A stretch of DNA of 33,829 nucleotides from Candidatus Cloacimonadota bacterium (lineage in GTDB: Bacteria > Cloacimonadota > Cloacimonadia > Cloacimonadales > Cloacimonadaceae), in assembly GCA_028681035.1 (NCBI GenBank), contig JAQUJJ010000027.1:1-33829 (forward strand), read 5' to 3'. The notes under the pieces were generated by a model, which was not told the DNA's origin, ran no database searches, and saw only the letters and a program-made list of their open reading frames with translations. This document shows positions 1 through 7,116 of the stretch, one piece after another. The first letter of the stretch is position 1. Every line of letters begins with the position of its first letter. The position numbers and the translations under genes were made by a program.

Positions 1-500
1 TTTATCTGTATAGTAACAATGCGGAAGTCTCTTACTATCATCGGGTCGCTATATTGAATAGCTGCTTCAGGATAGTTACCGCCATTGCTGTAATAATCGC
101 TATTGTACTGGAAGCTTTTGGGGCTTACATTTTCTGCACCTTGCTGCACCGGATAGGGCATAAATCCTGCTACCGTATGTTGTTGCGCAGATATAACCTC
201 TATGCTTACACTTCCATGGTTGGGAACTGCAATGGAGGTGGAAATGGTAGGAAATTCTGGCATTCCGCTTTGCAACAGAGTGCCTGCATCGGCTATACTT
301 ATCTTCTTGTAGTTCACACTACCTTTAAGCTCATCGCTTATAGTGTATTCTGGCAGAGTAAACCCAACCTGCAACCAAGCGGAGCTTTTTGCTCCAAGGG
401 TAAAGGCAGAATTGTAAGATTGCAGAGCTTGCCCGGTACTTGTACCGAATGCGAAACCCGCAACAGCGCATACGAGTGCGATTAAAACAGCTTTTTTCAT
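1..500 (-). CDS. Gingipain-type (C25 family) secreted protease, N-terminal part only
   Basis: The gene starts at ATG 500 and runs off the left edge, so only the first 166 codons are present. Residues 1-19 form a signal peptide (MKKAVLIALVCAVAGFAFG). The rest resembles the propeptide of C25 cysteine proteases: a segment with GMPEFPTISTSIAVP, in which the propeptide's usual proline-rich G-x-P-x-x-P pattern is visible, and later DPMIVRDFRIVTIQI, like the conserved D-P-x-x-x-R-D-F-R-V-V segment. In the family this propeptide precedes a caspase-like protease domain exported across the outer membrane. A GAGGAAG ribosome site lies just upstream, and the gene begins 65 bases after the glutamine synthetase stop. 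The catalytic domain is outside the window, so protease activity is inferred. Confidence 0.75.
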   Translation of the reverse strand, partial: MKKAVLIALVCAVAGFAFGTSTGQALQSYNSAFTLGAKSSAWLQVGFTLPEYTISDELKGSVNYKKISIADAGTLLQSGMPEFPTISTSIAVPNHGSVSIEVISAQQHTVAGFMPYPVQQGAENVSPKSFQYNSDYYSNGGNYPEAAIQYSDPMIVRDFRIVTIQI

Positions 501-565
501 GGACACTTCCTCAACTGTATTTGCATTTGACTATCGGTTAGGTAGCAAATCTTATTCCATTATTA

Positions 566-1987
566 TCATAGATTGTAGTATAGCATCATTTCATGTGGAT
601 GAGGGCGAGCGTTCATTGTTTCGTACTCTTTCATCTTCAGTGCTATATGGCTTTCAATAAGTTCTTCGTTGAATACTCCACCTTGTAACAAGAAATCGTG
701 ATCATCCTTAAGAGCTTGCATCGCTTCAGCTAAATTTGCGGGAATGGAAAGCAAGGTTGCCTTCTTCTCTTCGCTCCAGTTAAAAACGTTATCGTCAAAA
801 GGTCCAAAGTTATACTTAGCAGGGTCTATCTTGTTTTTAATTCCATCCAATCCAGCCATCAGCATTGCGCTCATGGCAAAGTATGGATTGCAGGTGCCAT
901 CACCGGTGCGGAATTCGAAACGCTTGCTTTCGGGAGTATTGGCATAACGTGGTATGCGGATAGCGGCACTGCGGTTAGCAAGTCCGTAGAAAAGCTTTAC
1001 GGGTGCTTCGAAACCGGGAAGTAAGCGTTTATAGCTGTTTGTGCTGGGGTTTGTGAATGCTATCAGCGCACGTCCATGTTTCAAGATACCGCCGATAAAC
1101 CAAATCGCTTCTTTGGAGAGGTCTGCATAGCCACCTTTCTTGTAAAACACATTCTTACCTTTCTTATGCAGCATGATGTGAAAGTGCATGCCATTGCCGG
1201 CATGGTTGTAAACAGGTTTGGGCATGAAAGTTGCGCTGAGACCATGTTCAAGTGCCGTTCTACGGATTATATCTTTCATAACCATCACATCGTCGCATAT
1301 TTTGGGAAATTCCAGCAATTCTGTTTCTATTTCTTCCTGTGCAGACAACCCTACTTCGTGGTGATGATAGCGGATTTTTATCCCAAGCTCTTCCATAGTG
1401 TCCACCATTTCTTGCCTTACTTCATAGTATTGGTCAAAAGGAGTATCCATGTGATAGCCTTTCACCCCTGCGAGGCTTAGTGCATCCAAGTCTTCGTTAT
1501 CATCGGGCAGGGCATCCTTACACTCGCTGGAGCTAAAGTTGTACCCGGCACTGAAAGGATCGGAATTAAACTGTACGGTGTCGAAGAGGTGATACTCTAA
1601 TTCTGGAATCCAGGTAGAGCTATCGGCAATGCCTGTGGAAAGAAGATAGTCATGTGCTCTTAGGGCTACGCTGCGAGGGTCTTTTTTAACACCGATGCGG
1701 GATTCTGCATCGCAGATTGAACAAATCATTCTGAGGGTAGGTGTTTCGTAGAAGGGATCAATCTGTGCGGTTTCGATATCGGGCATCAGCACCATGTCGC
1801 CACTTTCCACACTACGCATTCCGGGAATGGAAGAACCATCAAAGGGTATCCCGCGCACCAGCACATTTGCCAATCTGCGCGCAGGGCAGGTGATGTGATA
1901 CCATTTTCCGTCCATGCCACAATACTTAAGGTCTATGGCTTGCACCTCGTTTTCGTCGATCATCTGTTGAACTTTTTGTAAATCCAT
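566..1987 (-). CDS. glnA: Glutamine synthetase, type I
   Basis: Makes glutamine from glutamate, ammonia and ATP in the cytosol. At 473 residues it has the usual length of type I-beta enzymes. FDGSSIPGM (residues 49-57) opens the N-terminal domain. The metal and glutamate-binding motifs are NHAGNGMHFHIML, NPSTNSYKRLLPGFEAPV and NRSAAIRIP. The protein ends with the typical HPHEMMLYYNL. The adenylylation site of enterobacterial enzymes (NLYDLP) aligns with NVFNWS here, so the modified tyrosine is replaced by Phe402 and control by adenylylation is unlikely. An AGGAGC ribosome site precedes ATG 1987. The gene stands apart from its upstream neighbour by a 26-base inverted repeat. No nitrogen-control site was recognised. 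Confidence 0.96.
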   Translation of the reverse strand: MDLQKVQQMIDENEVQAIDLKYCGMDGKWYHITCPARRLANVLVRGIPFDGSSIPGMRSVESGDMVLMPDIETAQIDPFYETPTLRMICSICDAESRIGVKKDPRSVALRAHDYLLSTGIADSSTWIPELEYHLFDTVQFNSDPFSAGYNFSSSECKDALPDDNEDLDALSLAGVKGYHMDTPFDQYYEVRQEMVDTMEELGIKIRYHHHEVGLSAQEEIETELLEFPKICDDVMVMKDIIRRTALEHGLSATFMPKPVYNHAGNGMHFHIMLHKKGKNVFYKKGGYADLSKEAIWFIGGILKHGRALIAFTNPSTNSYKRLLPGFEAPVKLFYGLANRSAAIRIPRYANTPESKRFEFRTGDGTCNPYFAMSAMLMAGLDGIKNKIDPAKYNFGPFDDNVFNWSEEKKATLLSIPANLAEAMQALKDDHDFLLQGGVFNEELIESHIALKMKEYETMNARPHPHEMMLYYNL

Positions 1988-2010
1988 GTCATTGCTCCTA
2001 TTTTTCTATT

Positions 2011-2079
2011 TTAATTAAGAATTTAGAGTTAAGAATCAAGCTAAAGATGCACCATTCTCAAATCTCAATTCTCAATTAA
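2011..2079. repeat. Imperfect 26-base inverted repeat (stem-loop) after the M50 gene
   Basis: The arms at 2011-2036 and 2054-2079 match at about 21 of 26 positions and enclose a 17-base loop. Both arms are AT-rich and contain the AGAAT/ATTCT motif twice. The right arm ends one base before the stop codon of the M50 protease gene, so the transcript of tyrS-M50 would finish in this hairpin. It may act as a terminator or RNA stabiliser, and it also lies in the leader of the glutamine synthetase gene. Confidence 0.6.
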
Positions 2080-2724
2080 TTACCCCACTCCCAATAGCTG
2101 CATTACAAACTGGATGGGTGGCAATATTATCCTGCCTATCAAATCTAAGCCCAGCAAACGGGAACCGATAATAATGGCAAAGAGATACATCATTCCTTTA
2201 CGTTCCTGCATTGTCCATTTGTAATACGCATTGTCTGTAAGGAACATGCCCAGAACCTTGGAACCATCTAAGGGCGGCACCGGAATCAGGTTAAAAAACG
2301 CCAATAACAGGTTCAGAAACACTACGTAGAAAGCCACCATCTTAACTACCGGAATAAAACCCGCAAGGTGATACACCAAAGCAAAGGCTATGGCAATGAG
2401 AATATTGGATACAGGACCCGCCAATGCTGTAAACCCAGAATCGCGTTTCAAGTTCTGGAAATTATAGGGATTAAATGGCACCGGCTTGGCATAGCCATAG
2501 ATGAAACCTGCGGTAAAATACAAAAAAAGGGGTAGAATAACCGTGCCAAACCAATCAATATGCTTCATGGGGTTCAAGCTAAGCCTACCGGCACGTTTGG
2601 CAGAATCATCTCCTAACAAGTTGGCTGCCAGAGCATGGCTGAACTCGTGAATGATAATGCTATAAAATACAATTACAATAATCGCAGCATTGGTAAGCAG
2701 TTTGAACAGTGATGCGCTAATCAT
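2080..2724 (-). CDS. Site-2-protease-like M50 family zinc metallopeptidase
   Basis: A 214-residue membrane protein with the site-2 protease layout. The zinc motif HEFSH (residues 26-30) lies in the first hydrophobic segment, and NLIPVPPLDGSKVL (145-158) supplies the second motif with Asp153, the expected third zinc ligand. Around five or six hydrophobic stretches are visible. Family members cut transmembrane segments or act as small intramembrane peptidases; the substrate here is unknown. The length matches compact members without a PDZ domain. Its ATG overlaps the tyrS stop by four bases (2721-2724), so the two are co-transcribed and probably translationally coupled. That pairing says little about its target. 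Confidence 0.88.
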   Translation of the reverse strand: MISASLFKLLTNAAIIVIVFYSIIIHEFSHALAANLLGDDSAKRAGRLSLNPMKHIDWFGTVILPLFLYFTAGFIYGYAKPVPFNPYNFQNLKRDSGFTALAGPVSNILIAIAFALVYHLAGFIPVVKMVAFYVVFLNLLLAFFNLIPVPPLDGSKVLGMFLTDNAYYKWTMQERKGMMYLFAIIIGSRLLGLDLIGRIILPPIQFVMQLLGVG

Positions 2725-3923
2725 CTCAGCTTAACCCTGATAAACTTACGTTTCCCCGCACGCAATACGCAGCCATCAGTTAAATTTAGCACTGCATCTA
2801 TGGACATTATCTTCTCTCCATCCACAGATACTCCCCCACCCTGAATCAATCGTTTAGCCTCTCCGCTGCCGGAGCAAAGCCCGCTTTCGGTTAATAACTT
2901 TACTACTTTGCAGCTATTTTCTGCTGTGCAAAACTCAGGTATATCTTCTGGTATTTCCTTGTTTGAAAAGAGTTTCTCAAATGCTTCTTGCGCTTCCATA
3001 CCTGCTTGCGCCCCGTGGTATAGGCTTACAATTTCTCGAGCCAAGCGTTTCTTTAATATCATAGGATTTGTTCCGCAAGCGAGTTCTGCTTTGATTTTAT
3101 CCAGTTCTTCTGCTTCGCTAGTGGTGGCATAACAGAAATAGTTCATAATCAGGCTATCCGGAATGGACATCACTTTGCCGAATTTCTCATTGGGTGGATC
3201 AAACACAGCTATGTAGTTATTCAACGATTTACCCATTTTGTTCACGCCATCGGTACCGAGCAATATTGGCGAAAGCACAGCTATCTGCTGTTCCATACCA
3301 AAATAACGCTGCATATCGCGTCCGCAGAGGATGTTAAACTTCTGTTCTGTGGCACCAAGCTCCACATCGCTAGCAATTGCCACAGAATCGTAACCCTGCA
3401 AAATGGGATACATAATCTCGTGCATACTAAGTGATAAGCCCTGTTCGTAACGGTTACGGAAGGTATCGTGCGCCATAAACTGTGCCAGTGTAAACTTTCC
3501 CATCATCTTCAACACATCTTCCATGCTCATCTTTCCGAACCATTCGCTCTGATAGCGCACTTCGGTTTGTTCCGGCTTCAGCACCGTGTAGAGCTGCTCC
3601 ATATACTTTTCGCTGTTAGATTTGATCTGCTCTGAAGTAAGTGGTGGACGGGATTCATCGCGTCCGGTGGGGTCGCCAATCTGGGCAGTGAAATCGCCAA
3701 TTATGATAACTCCGGTATGCCCCAAATCCTGAAACTCACGCATCTTGCGTATTGGTACCAAATGCCCAATATGCACGTCGTAACCGGTGGGATCTATGCC
3801 ATATTTTATCCTGAGGGGTTTGCCGGTCTTGGCAGATTTTGCCAATTTATCTTTCAGCTCCGCCACCGGGATAATCTCTTCCACCCCGCGGCTGATAATT
3901 TTAAGTTCTTGTTCAAAAGCCAT
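2721..3923 (-). CDS. tyrS: Tyrosyl-tRNA synthetase
   Basis: Charges tRNA-Tyr with tyrosine. It is a class I synthetase of 400 residues. The HIGH signature is at residues 51-54 (YDVHIGHLVP). The second ATP-binding motif is KMGKS (229-233), a known variant of KMSKS. A C-terminal S4-type RNA-binding domain is visible at roughly 340-395 (SGSGEAKRLIQGGGVSVDG). The start ATG at 3923 is preceded by an AGGAAGA ribosome site. It is the first gene of a two-gene operon with the M50 protease. The leader contains the short palindrome GTGTGCCTGCACAC, but no T-box-like structure was recognised. Confidence 0.96.
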   Translation of the reverse strand: MAFEQELKIISRGVEEIIPVAELKDKLAKSAKTGKPLRIKYGIDPTGYDVHIGHLVPIRKMREFQDLGHTGVIIIGDFTAQIGDPTGRDESRPPLTSEQIKSNSEKYMEQLYTVLKPEQTEVRYQSEWFGKMSMEDVLKMMGKFTLAQFMAHDTFRNRYEQGLSLSMHEIMYPILQGYDSVAIASDVELGATEQKFNILCGRDMQRYFGMEQQIAVLSPILLGTDGVNKMGKSLNNYIAVFDPPNEKFGKVMSIPDSLIMNYFCYATTSEAEELDKIKAELACGTNPMILKKRLAREIVSLYHGAQAGMEAQEAFEKLFSNKEIPEDIPEFCTAENSCKVVKLLTESGLCSGSGEAKRLIQGGGVSVDGEKIMSIDAVLNLTDGCVLRAGKRKFIRVKLR

Positions 3924-3948
3924 TTTGTTCTTCCTGTTTTACATTATT

Positions 3949-3962
3949 GTGTGCAGGCACAC
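3949..3962. promoter_or_regulatory. Perfect 12-base palindrome arms in the tyrS leader
   Basis: On the minus strand the sequence is GTGTGC-CT-GCACAC, with six-base perfect arms, 26-39 bases upstream of the tyrS start. A TTGACA box on the same strand lies at 3982-3987. The palindrome would sit where a -10 box is expected, so it could be an operator. No good -10 sequence is visible, which keeps this uncertain. Confidence 0.25.
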
Positions 3963-3994
3963 GACTTAAATAGCCATTATTTGTCAAGCTATAA

Positions 3995-4246
3995 CCGCTA
4001 AACAGGCATCCCCCCCCCCAAAATTAATAGTTACACGGATGAGACGGATTGGGCGGATTTGCACGGATTAGTTCTTGCAAATGTGTAATATACTCACAGT
4101 TGATTAGCTATTTCATCGATTATAGTTTGTACCCTTTGTTATAATATCCGTGTTAATCCGTTTAATCTGCTAAATCCGTGTTCCTATTCAATCAATTTTA
4201 CTCCAAATATTGCTTTTTAAAAAAATGGGGAGATGCCTGATAACGG
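3995..4246. repeat. Outer inverted repeat enclosing the short ATCCG element
   Basis: CCGCTAAACAGGCATC (3995-4010) is matched in inverse by GATGCCTGATAACGG (4232-4246). The arms continue as a C run on the left and GGGG on the right. The 163-base ATCCG element lies between them, so this looks like one element nested in another, or like a longer terminal repeat of the same element. The copy at 17468 lacks these outer arms. Confidence 0.55.
4026..4188. repeat. ATCCG element, short copy without a gene
   Basis: The right end is AAATCCGTGTTCCTATT (4172-4188). The left end (4026-4042) is its imperfect inverse. Inside the left arm, CGGAT occurs at 4036, 4045, 4054 and 4064. In the right arm, ATCCG occurs at 4146, 4156 and 4175, with the variant ATCTG at 4165. 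Spacing and even the ATCTG variant are the same as in the 17468-18012 copy, which carries a GxxExxY gene. Only about 75 bases lie between the arms here. No transposase and no target-site duplication were seen. Confidence 0.8.
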
Positions 4247-4395
4247 CTAAAATCACTTGTATGCCTATCTTGTATGTCTATGTATAAGCATGCAAGGATT
4301 ACTCCAAACTACCATCTTTGTCTTGTAACACGCCATATCATGTGGATGCTACCGTATTTGTCCCTTGCTGAAATCGGACATAATTATCAGGCGAC

Positions 4396-4417
4396 TCCCA
4401 CGTGATTCCCACGTGGC
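4396..4417. repeat. Two 11-base tandem units with following inverse units
   Basis: TCCCACGTGAT is followed directly by TCCCACGTGGC. The next bases (GACGTGGGGAT, TACGTCGG) keep the roughly 11-base rhythm in inverse orientation, so the tract can also fold on itself. A similar arrangement of 11-base units occurs at 11594-11626. Confidence 0.5.
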
Positions 4418-4544
4418 GACGTGGGGATTACGTCGGATGTACCTCCGCATAGTGTGGTGATGCAGCAAGGAGGAGGAAAGCAACATTCCATTGCTGTTGA
4501 AAGAGTTGTTTAGCAGGATTGGAATGCTGCTCTACATTTGAGTC

Positions 4545-4607
4545 TGGAGTCGTTAACGCCAATATTGTTGTGTAATAACCTTATCTATAGCGGCGTTAAG
4601 GACTACA
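4545..4607. repeat. Hairpin element, copy A (CTGGAGTC family)
   Basis: Arms CTGGAGTCGTTAACGCC (4545-4561) and GGCGTTAAGGACTACAG (4591-4607) form an imperfect inverted repeat around a loop of about 30 bases. The same arms, size and an AATAT just inside the left arm occur at 19396-19460. This copy is immediately followed by the double hairpin at 4606-4675. Confidence 0.65.
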
Positions 4608-4675
4608 GCGATGCATATCAAGGATACACACCGTAACTTCACACGCCTCGTGTGAAAACAGCCGAGGGCGGCTGT
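4606..4675. repeat. Double-hairpin dispersed repeat, copy A
   Basis: Two stem-loops lie side by side: TTCACACG-CCT-CGTGTGAA (4638-4656) and ACAGCCG-AGGG-CGGCTGT (4658-4675). The segment 4606-4667 is about 80% identical to 11707-11768, sharing CAGCGATG and GATACACACCGTA at the same 17-base spacing. There is no T-run after the second stem, so a terminator is less likely than a dispersed REP-like element. Confidence 0.6.
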
Positions 4676-4919
4676 TGTTACAATGGATAGCGTGGTTATT
4701 GTCGGTGTAGTCCATTTGACTTACAAAGATAGAGATGTGATTGAAACTACTGGCAGCCAAATCGACTCCACACTTACTTTTGTTTGCAGATGTGGAGTAC
4801 GGAACTATAACTTCCTCACAGCAACAGCATGCTGCGCTACCCCAGCATTAAGCATACAACTCTAATTTCAAGTTAGTCCAATTCTTATCTTTAGTAGCAT
4901 CAGAGTGCTACTCTACGAT

Positions 4920-4958
4920 AAAAAAAACCTCCAGACAAGCAAGCTCATCTGGAGGTTT
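4920..4958 (-). terminator. Intrinsic terminator of the flavodoxin operon
   Basis: On the minus strand the stem ACCTCCAGA...TCTGGAGGT closes a loop of about 12 bases and is followed by a run of eight T (complement of A at 4920-4927). It lies 20 bases after the flavodoxin stop codon and would end the four-gene transcript that begins at 11344. Confidence 0.9.
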
Positions 4959-4977
4959 ATATCTTAGGTTTTGTTAC

Positions 4978-5457
4978 TTATATTAGCTTGGCTATTCGCT
5001 GCGTCTCTTCAGCAATTTGAGCATCTAAGTTGTGCAACATATGGCAGCATATGCTACCAGGCAGAACCTTTGCACCCTGTGTGCCCGCTACTCGGTTCAT
5101 CCGTGCCAATGCTGCGTTCCCTCCCATACACTTTAGGGGAAAGCCCATCGTGATAAAAGAAACTACAGATTTGCCTTTTAAGTTGCCTATCTGCTGCATG
5201 GCAGAGATTATCACCGGAGAGGGTCCGATTGCCCAAACTGGACCACCAAAAAGCACTAAATCCGCATCTTTAACTGATGGGAGATTAGTGAATTGGATGT
5301 CCATCTTTTGATAAACACTGCCACCTTTAATCGGTACTGTAGTTTCCAACTGGCATAAGTTCACAGTATGCCCATCCGATGTAAGGCGATCGAACAGACT
5401 ATCGGCAAACTTACGGGTTTTACCGCTTAAAGAATGGACTATTATGGATACCTTCAC
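4978..5457 (-). CDS. Flavodoxin-like FMN-binding protein
   Basis: A 159-residue protein with the flavodoxin fold pattern. The phosphate-binding loop is HSLSGKT (residues 8-14) after the first beta strand (KVSIIVHS), and a second FMN loop GGPVWAIGPS lies at 71-80. It is likely a small cytosolic electron carrier or NAD(P)H-dependent reductase; the partner is unknown. I place the start at GTG 5457, which overlaps the stop of the 5'-nucleotidase gene by four bases (GTGA). A longer frame reaching ATG 5502 would add 15 residues without family character, buried in the upstream gene. It is the last gene of the operon and a terminator follows. Its link to the surface proteins upstream is unclear. Confidence 0.8.
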   Translation of the reverse strand: MKVSIIVHSLSGKTRKFADSLFDRLTSDGHTVNLCQLETTVPIKGGSVYQKMDIQFTNLPSVKDADLVLFGGPVWAIGPSPVIISAMQQIGNLKGKSVVSFITMGFPLKCMGGNAALARMNRVAGTQGAKVLPGSICCHMLHNLDAQIAEETQRIAKLI

Positions 5458-7112
5458 TGCTTCATTTCCGCTGTATGCTGTGCGTTGTCGTCGCGTTCCC
5501 AACGGTCGTCTATCTTTGTTTTCACAGGGCTATGGTTTTTAAAGTAGTTCACGATGGCATCACGCAGGTTTATCTGGTGATAGATAATATCACTTTCAGG
5601 AACCTGAGTAAGCAGGCTAAGCCCTGCATTTCCCTGCATCAGGAAGTCCGTCGTAGTACATGTATAAATCTTGTTGGGGTCATAGGGCTTGCCACCAATT
5701 TGAAAGCTGGTAACACGCTCGAAGTTCTTCTGTTTCTTAGAATACACTACCTTGCCGCCGGACACAATCATGCCGTGTCTTCCACCTTCTATACGAGTTT
5801 CAATAACTCTGCGCAGGAATTCACCTGTGCATCTGAAACTAACCACCATGTTATCGAAAGGCATTACATCAAACACACTGCGATAAGTAACGGGACCACT
5901 CTTTATATCTGAGCGTACACCACCAAGATTCATAAAGGAAAAGTCCGAATTTACTTCAGAGCGCATAGCATCCACAATGGTATTACCCATCAGGGATTGC
6001 GCATCCACATTTGTACGGGACAAGTAAACGCCTGCTGTTCCAACTATTTCATCCATCCCTTCTTCTGCTATGGCAACCTGAGCAGCAATAGTTTTGCCTA
6101 TCTCTTCATCGGGGATAAATTCATCTTCAAAGAGGGTTATCATGCTCCCTTCACGGATAGCTGGGCTTTCATAGCCGGTAAGGGTTTTGGTTTCGGGATC
6201 AATGGTTAAGGTAAGCCAACCAACATTCGAGCCATAGGCATATCCTTGAATAACCATGGTCTGAGTTACGGGGTCGATCCAAGGTTTGGGAATTCCTTTG
6301 TGCATGTGCCCACCGATGAAGAGATCGATTCCGGTCACCTCACGGGCGATTTCCTGAGCATCGTAACCCCAAGCAGCATAACGCTCGTTGTGCAAAGGAT
6401 TGCCCTTTTCATCGTAGCGGCTTAAATAAGTGGGCACTACATCGTAAGGTAAACCAGCATGACCCAACACTATCACTAAGTCCACCTTCTCTTCTTCAAG
6501 AACAATATCCACATACTTTTGCACGGCTTCTTTCTCGGAAAGGAACTTGATGTTCTTTATATTCTCTGGAAAGCTCATCTTCTCGGTATCAGTGGTTGTA
6601 AACCCTACAATACCAATCCGAATTCCCATGCGGGAAAACACATGATACGGCTCTGCATACCAAGGTATCTCACCTGTAGTTTTATCGATAACATTACATG
6701 AGAGAATCGGGAAATCTGCCAGTTCAAGAGTTCTAATCAAGTTGTCCTGCATAATGTCAAACTCGTGATTACCTATTGTCATGGCGTCGTAACCAATAGC
6801 GTTCATATACTCAATAACCGCTCTACCTTCAGTAACAGTACCAACCGGACGTCCCTGAAAGAAATCACCGGCATCCAGTAGTATACTGTCGCGGTTTTTT
6901 CCGTTAAGTGAGCGGATATGTTTTATCAGCGTTGCTGCTGAGCCTCCTCCGCCAAGTTGGGGAGGAAACTCCGGATTCATAAAGGTTGCCTGAGAGCGAT
7001 CTATGCCGCCGTGAACATCGTTTGAGAATATAATGTCCAGCCTCAGGTCTTCGGCGAAACAAAGGCTTATCAGCCCCAGCCCCACCGCAAGGATTAGTAT
7101 TATACGTTTCAT
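5454..7112 (-). CDS. Periplasmic 5'-nucleotidase / cyclic phosphodiesterase family protein
   Basis: A 552-residue protein of the UshA/CpdB type, which removes phosphate from nucleotides outside the cytosol. Residues 1-20 form a signal peptide (MKRIILILAVGLGLISLCFA). The N-terminal metallophosphoesterase domain shows SNDVHGG (30-36), LDAGDFFQG (79-87), GNHEFD (114-119), VLGHAG and GGHMHKG, which together supply the dimetal ligands. The C-terminal nucleotide-binding domain shows NLGGVRSDIKSGPVTY, FDVMPFDN and TTTDFLMQGNAGLS. The usual first motif is N-D-x-H, kept here. It begins four bases after the outer-membrane barrel gene and overlaps the flavodoxin gene, so it is part of the operon. Exact substrate cannot be read from sequence. 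Confidence 0.92.
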   Translation of the reverse strand: MKRIILILAVGLGLISLCFAEDLRLDIIFSNDVHGGIDRSQATFMNPEFPPQLGGGGSAATLIKHIRSLNGKNRDSILLDAGDFFQGRPVGTVTEGRAVIEYMNAIGYDAMTIGNHEFDIMQDNLIRTLELADFPILSCNVIDKTTGEIPWYAEPYHVFSRMGIRIGIVGFTTTDTEKMSFPENIKNIKFLSEKEAVQKYVDIVLEEEKVDLVIVLGHAGLPYDVVPTYLSRYDEKGNPLHNERYAAWGYDAQEIAREVTGIDLFIGGHMHKGIPKPWIDPVTQTMVIQGYAYGSNVGWLTLTIDPETKTLTGYESPAIREGSMITLFEDEFIPDEEIGKTIAAQVAIAEEGMDEIVGTAGVYLSRTNVDAQSLMGNTIVDAMRSEVNSDFSFMNLGGVRSDIKSGPVTYRSVFDVMPFDNMVVSFRCTGEFLRRVIETRIEGGRHGMIVSGGKVVYSKKQKNFERVTSFQIGGKPYDPNKIYTCTTTDFLMQGNAGLSLLTQVPESDIIYHQINLRDAIVNYFKNHSPVKTKIDDRWERDDNAQHTAEMKQ

Positions 7113-7116
7113 AATT

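Larger units (their letters stand above)
3924..4977. other. Repeat-rich intergenic region between tyrS and the flavodoxin gene
   Basis: About 1.05 kb between divergently described units: tyrS starts at its left edge and the flavodoxin operon ends at its right edge. I see no convincing gene. It holds a run of ten C (4010-4019), an outer inverted pair (3995/4246), an ATCCG element copy (4026-4188), an 11-base tandem repeat (4396-4417), two adjacent hairpin elements (4545-4675) and a terminator (4920-4958). A 60-codon open frame at 4683-4865 lacks family features and is not called. Confidence 0.8.

Noticed and set aside
229..233. KMGKS in place of KMSKS in tyrosyl-tRNA synthetase (positions given in residues)
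   Set aside because: This is a known variant among bacterial tyrosyl-tRNA synthetases and does not suggest loss of function.
4658..4680. GC-rich hairpin as an intrinsic terminator
   Set aside because: No T-run follows on either strand, and no gene ends nearby; it is better explained as a dispersed repeat.
4683..4865. 60-codon open frame on the plus strand after the double hairpin
   Set aside because: No ribosome site, no family pattern, and the surrounding DNA is repeat-derived, so it is most likely chance.
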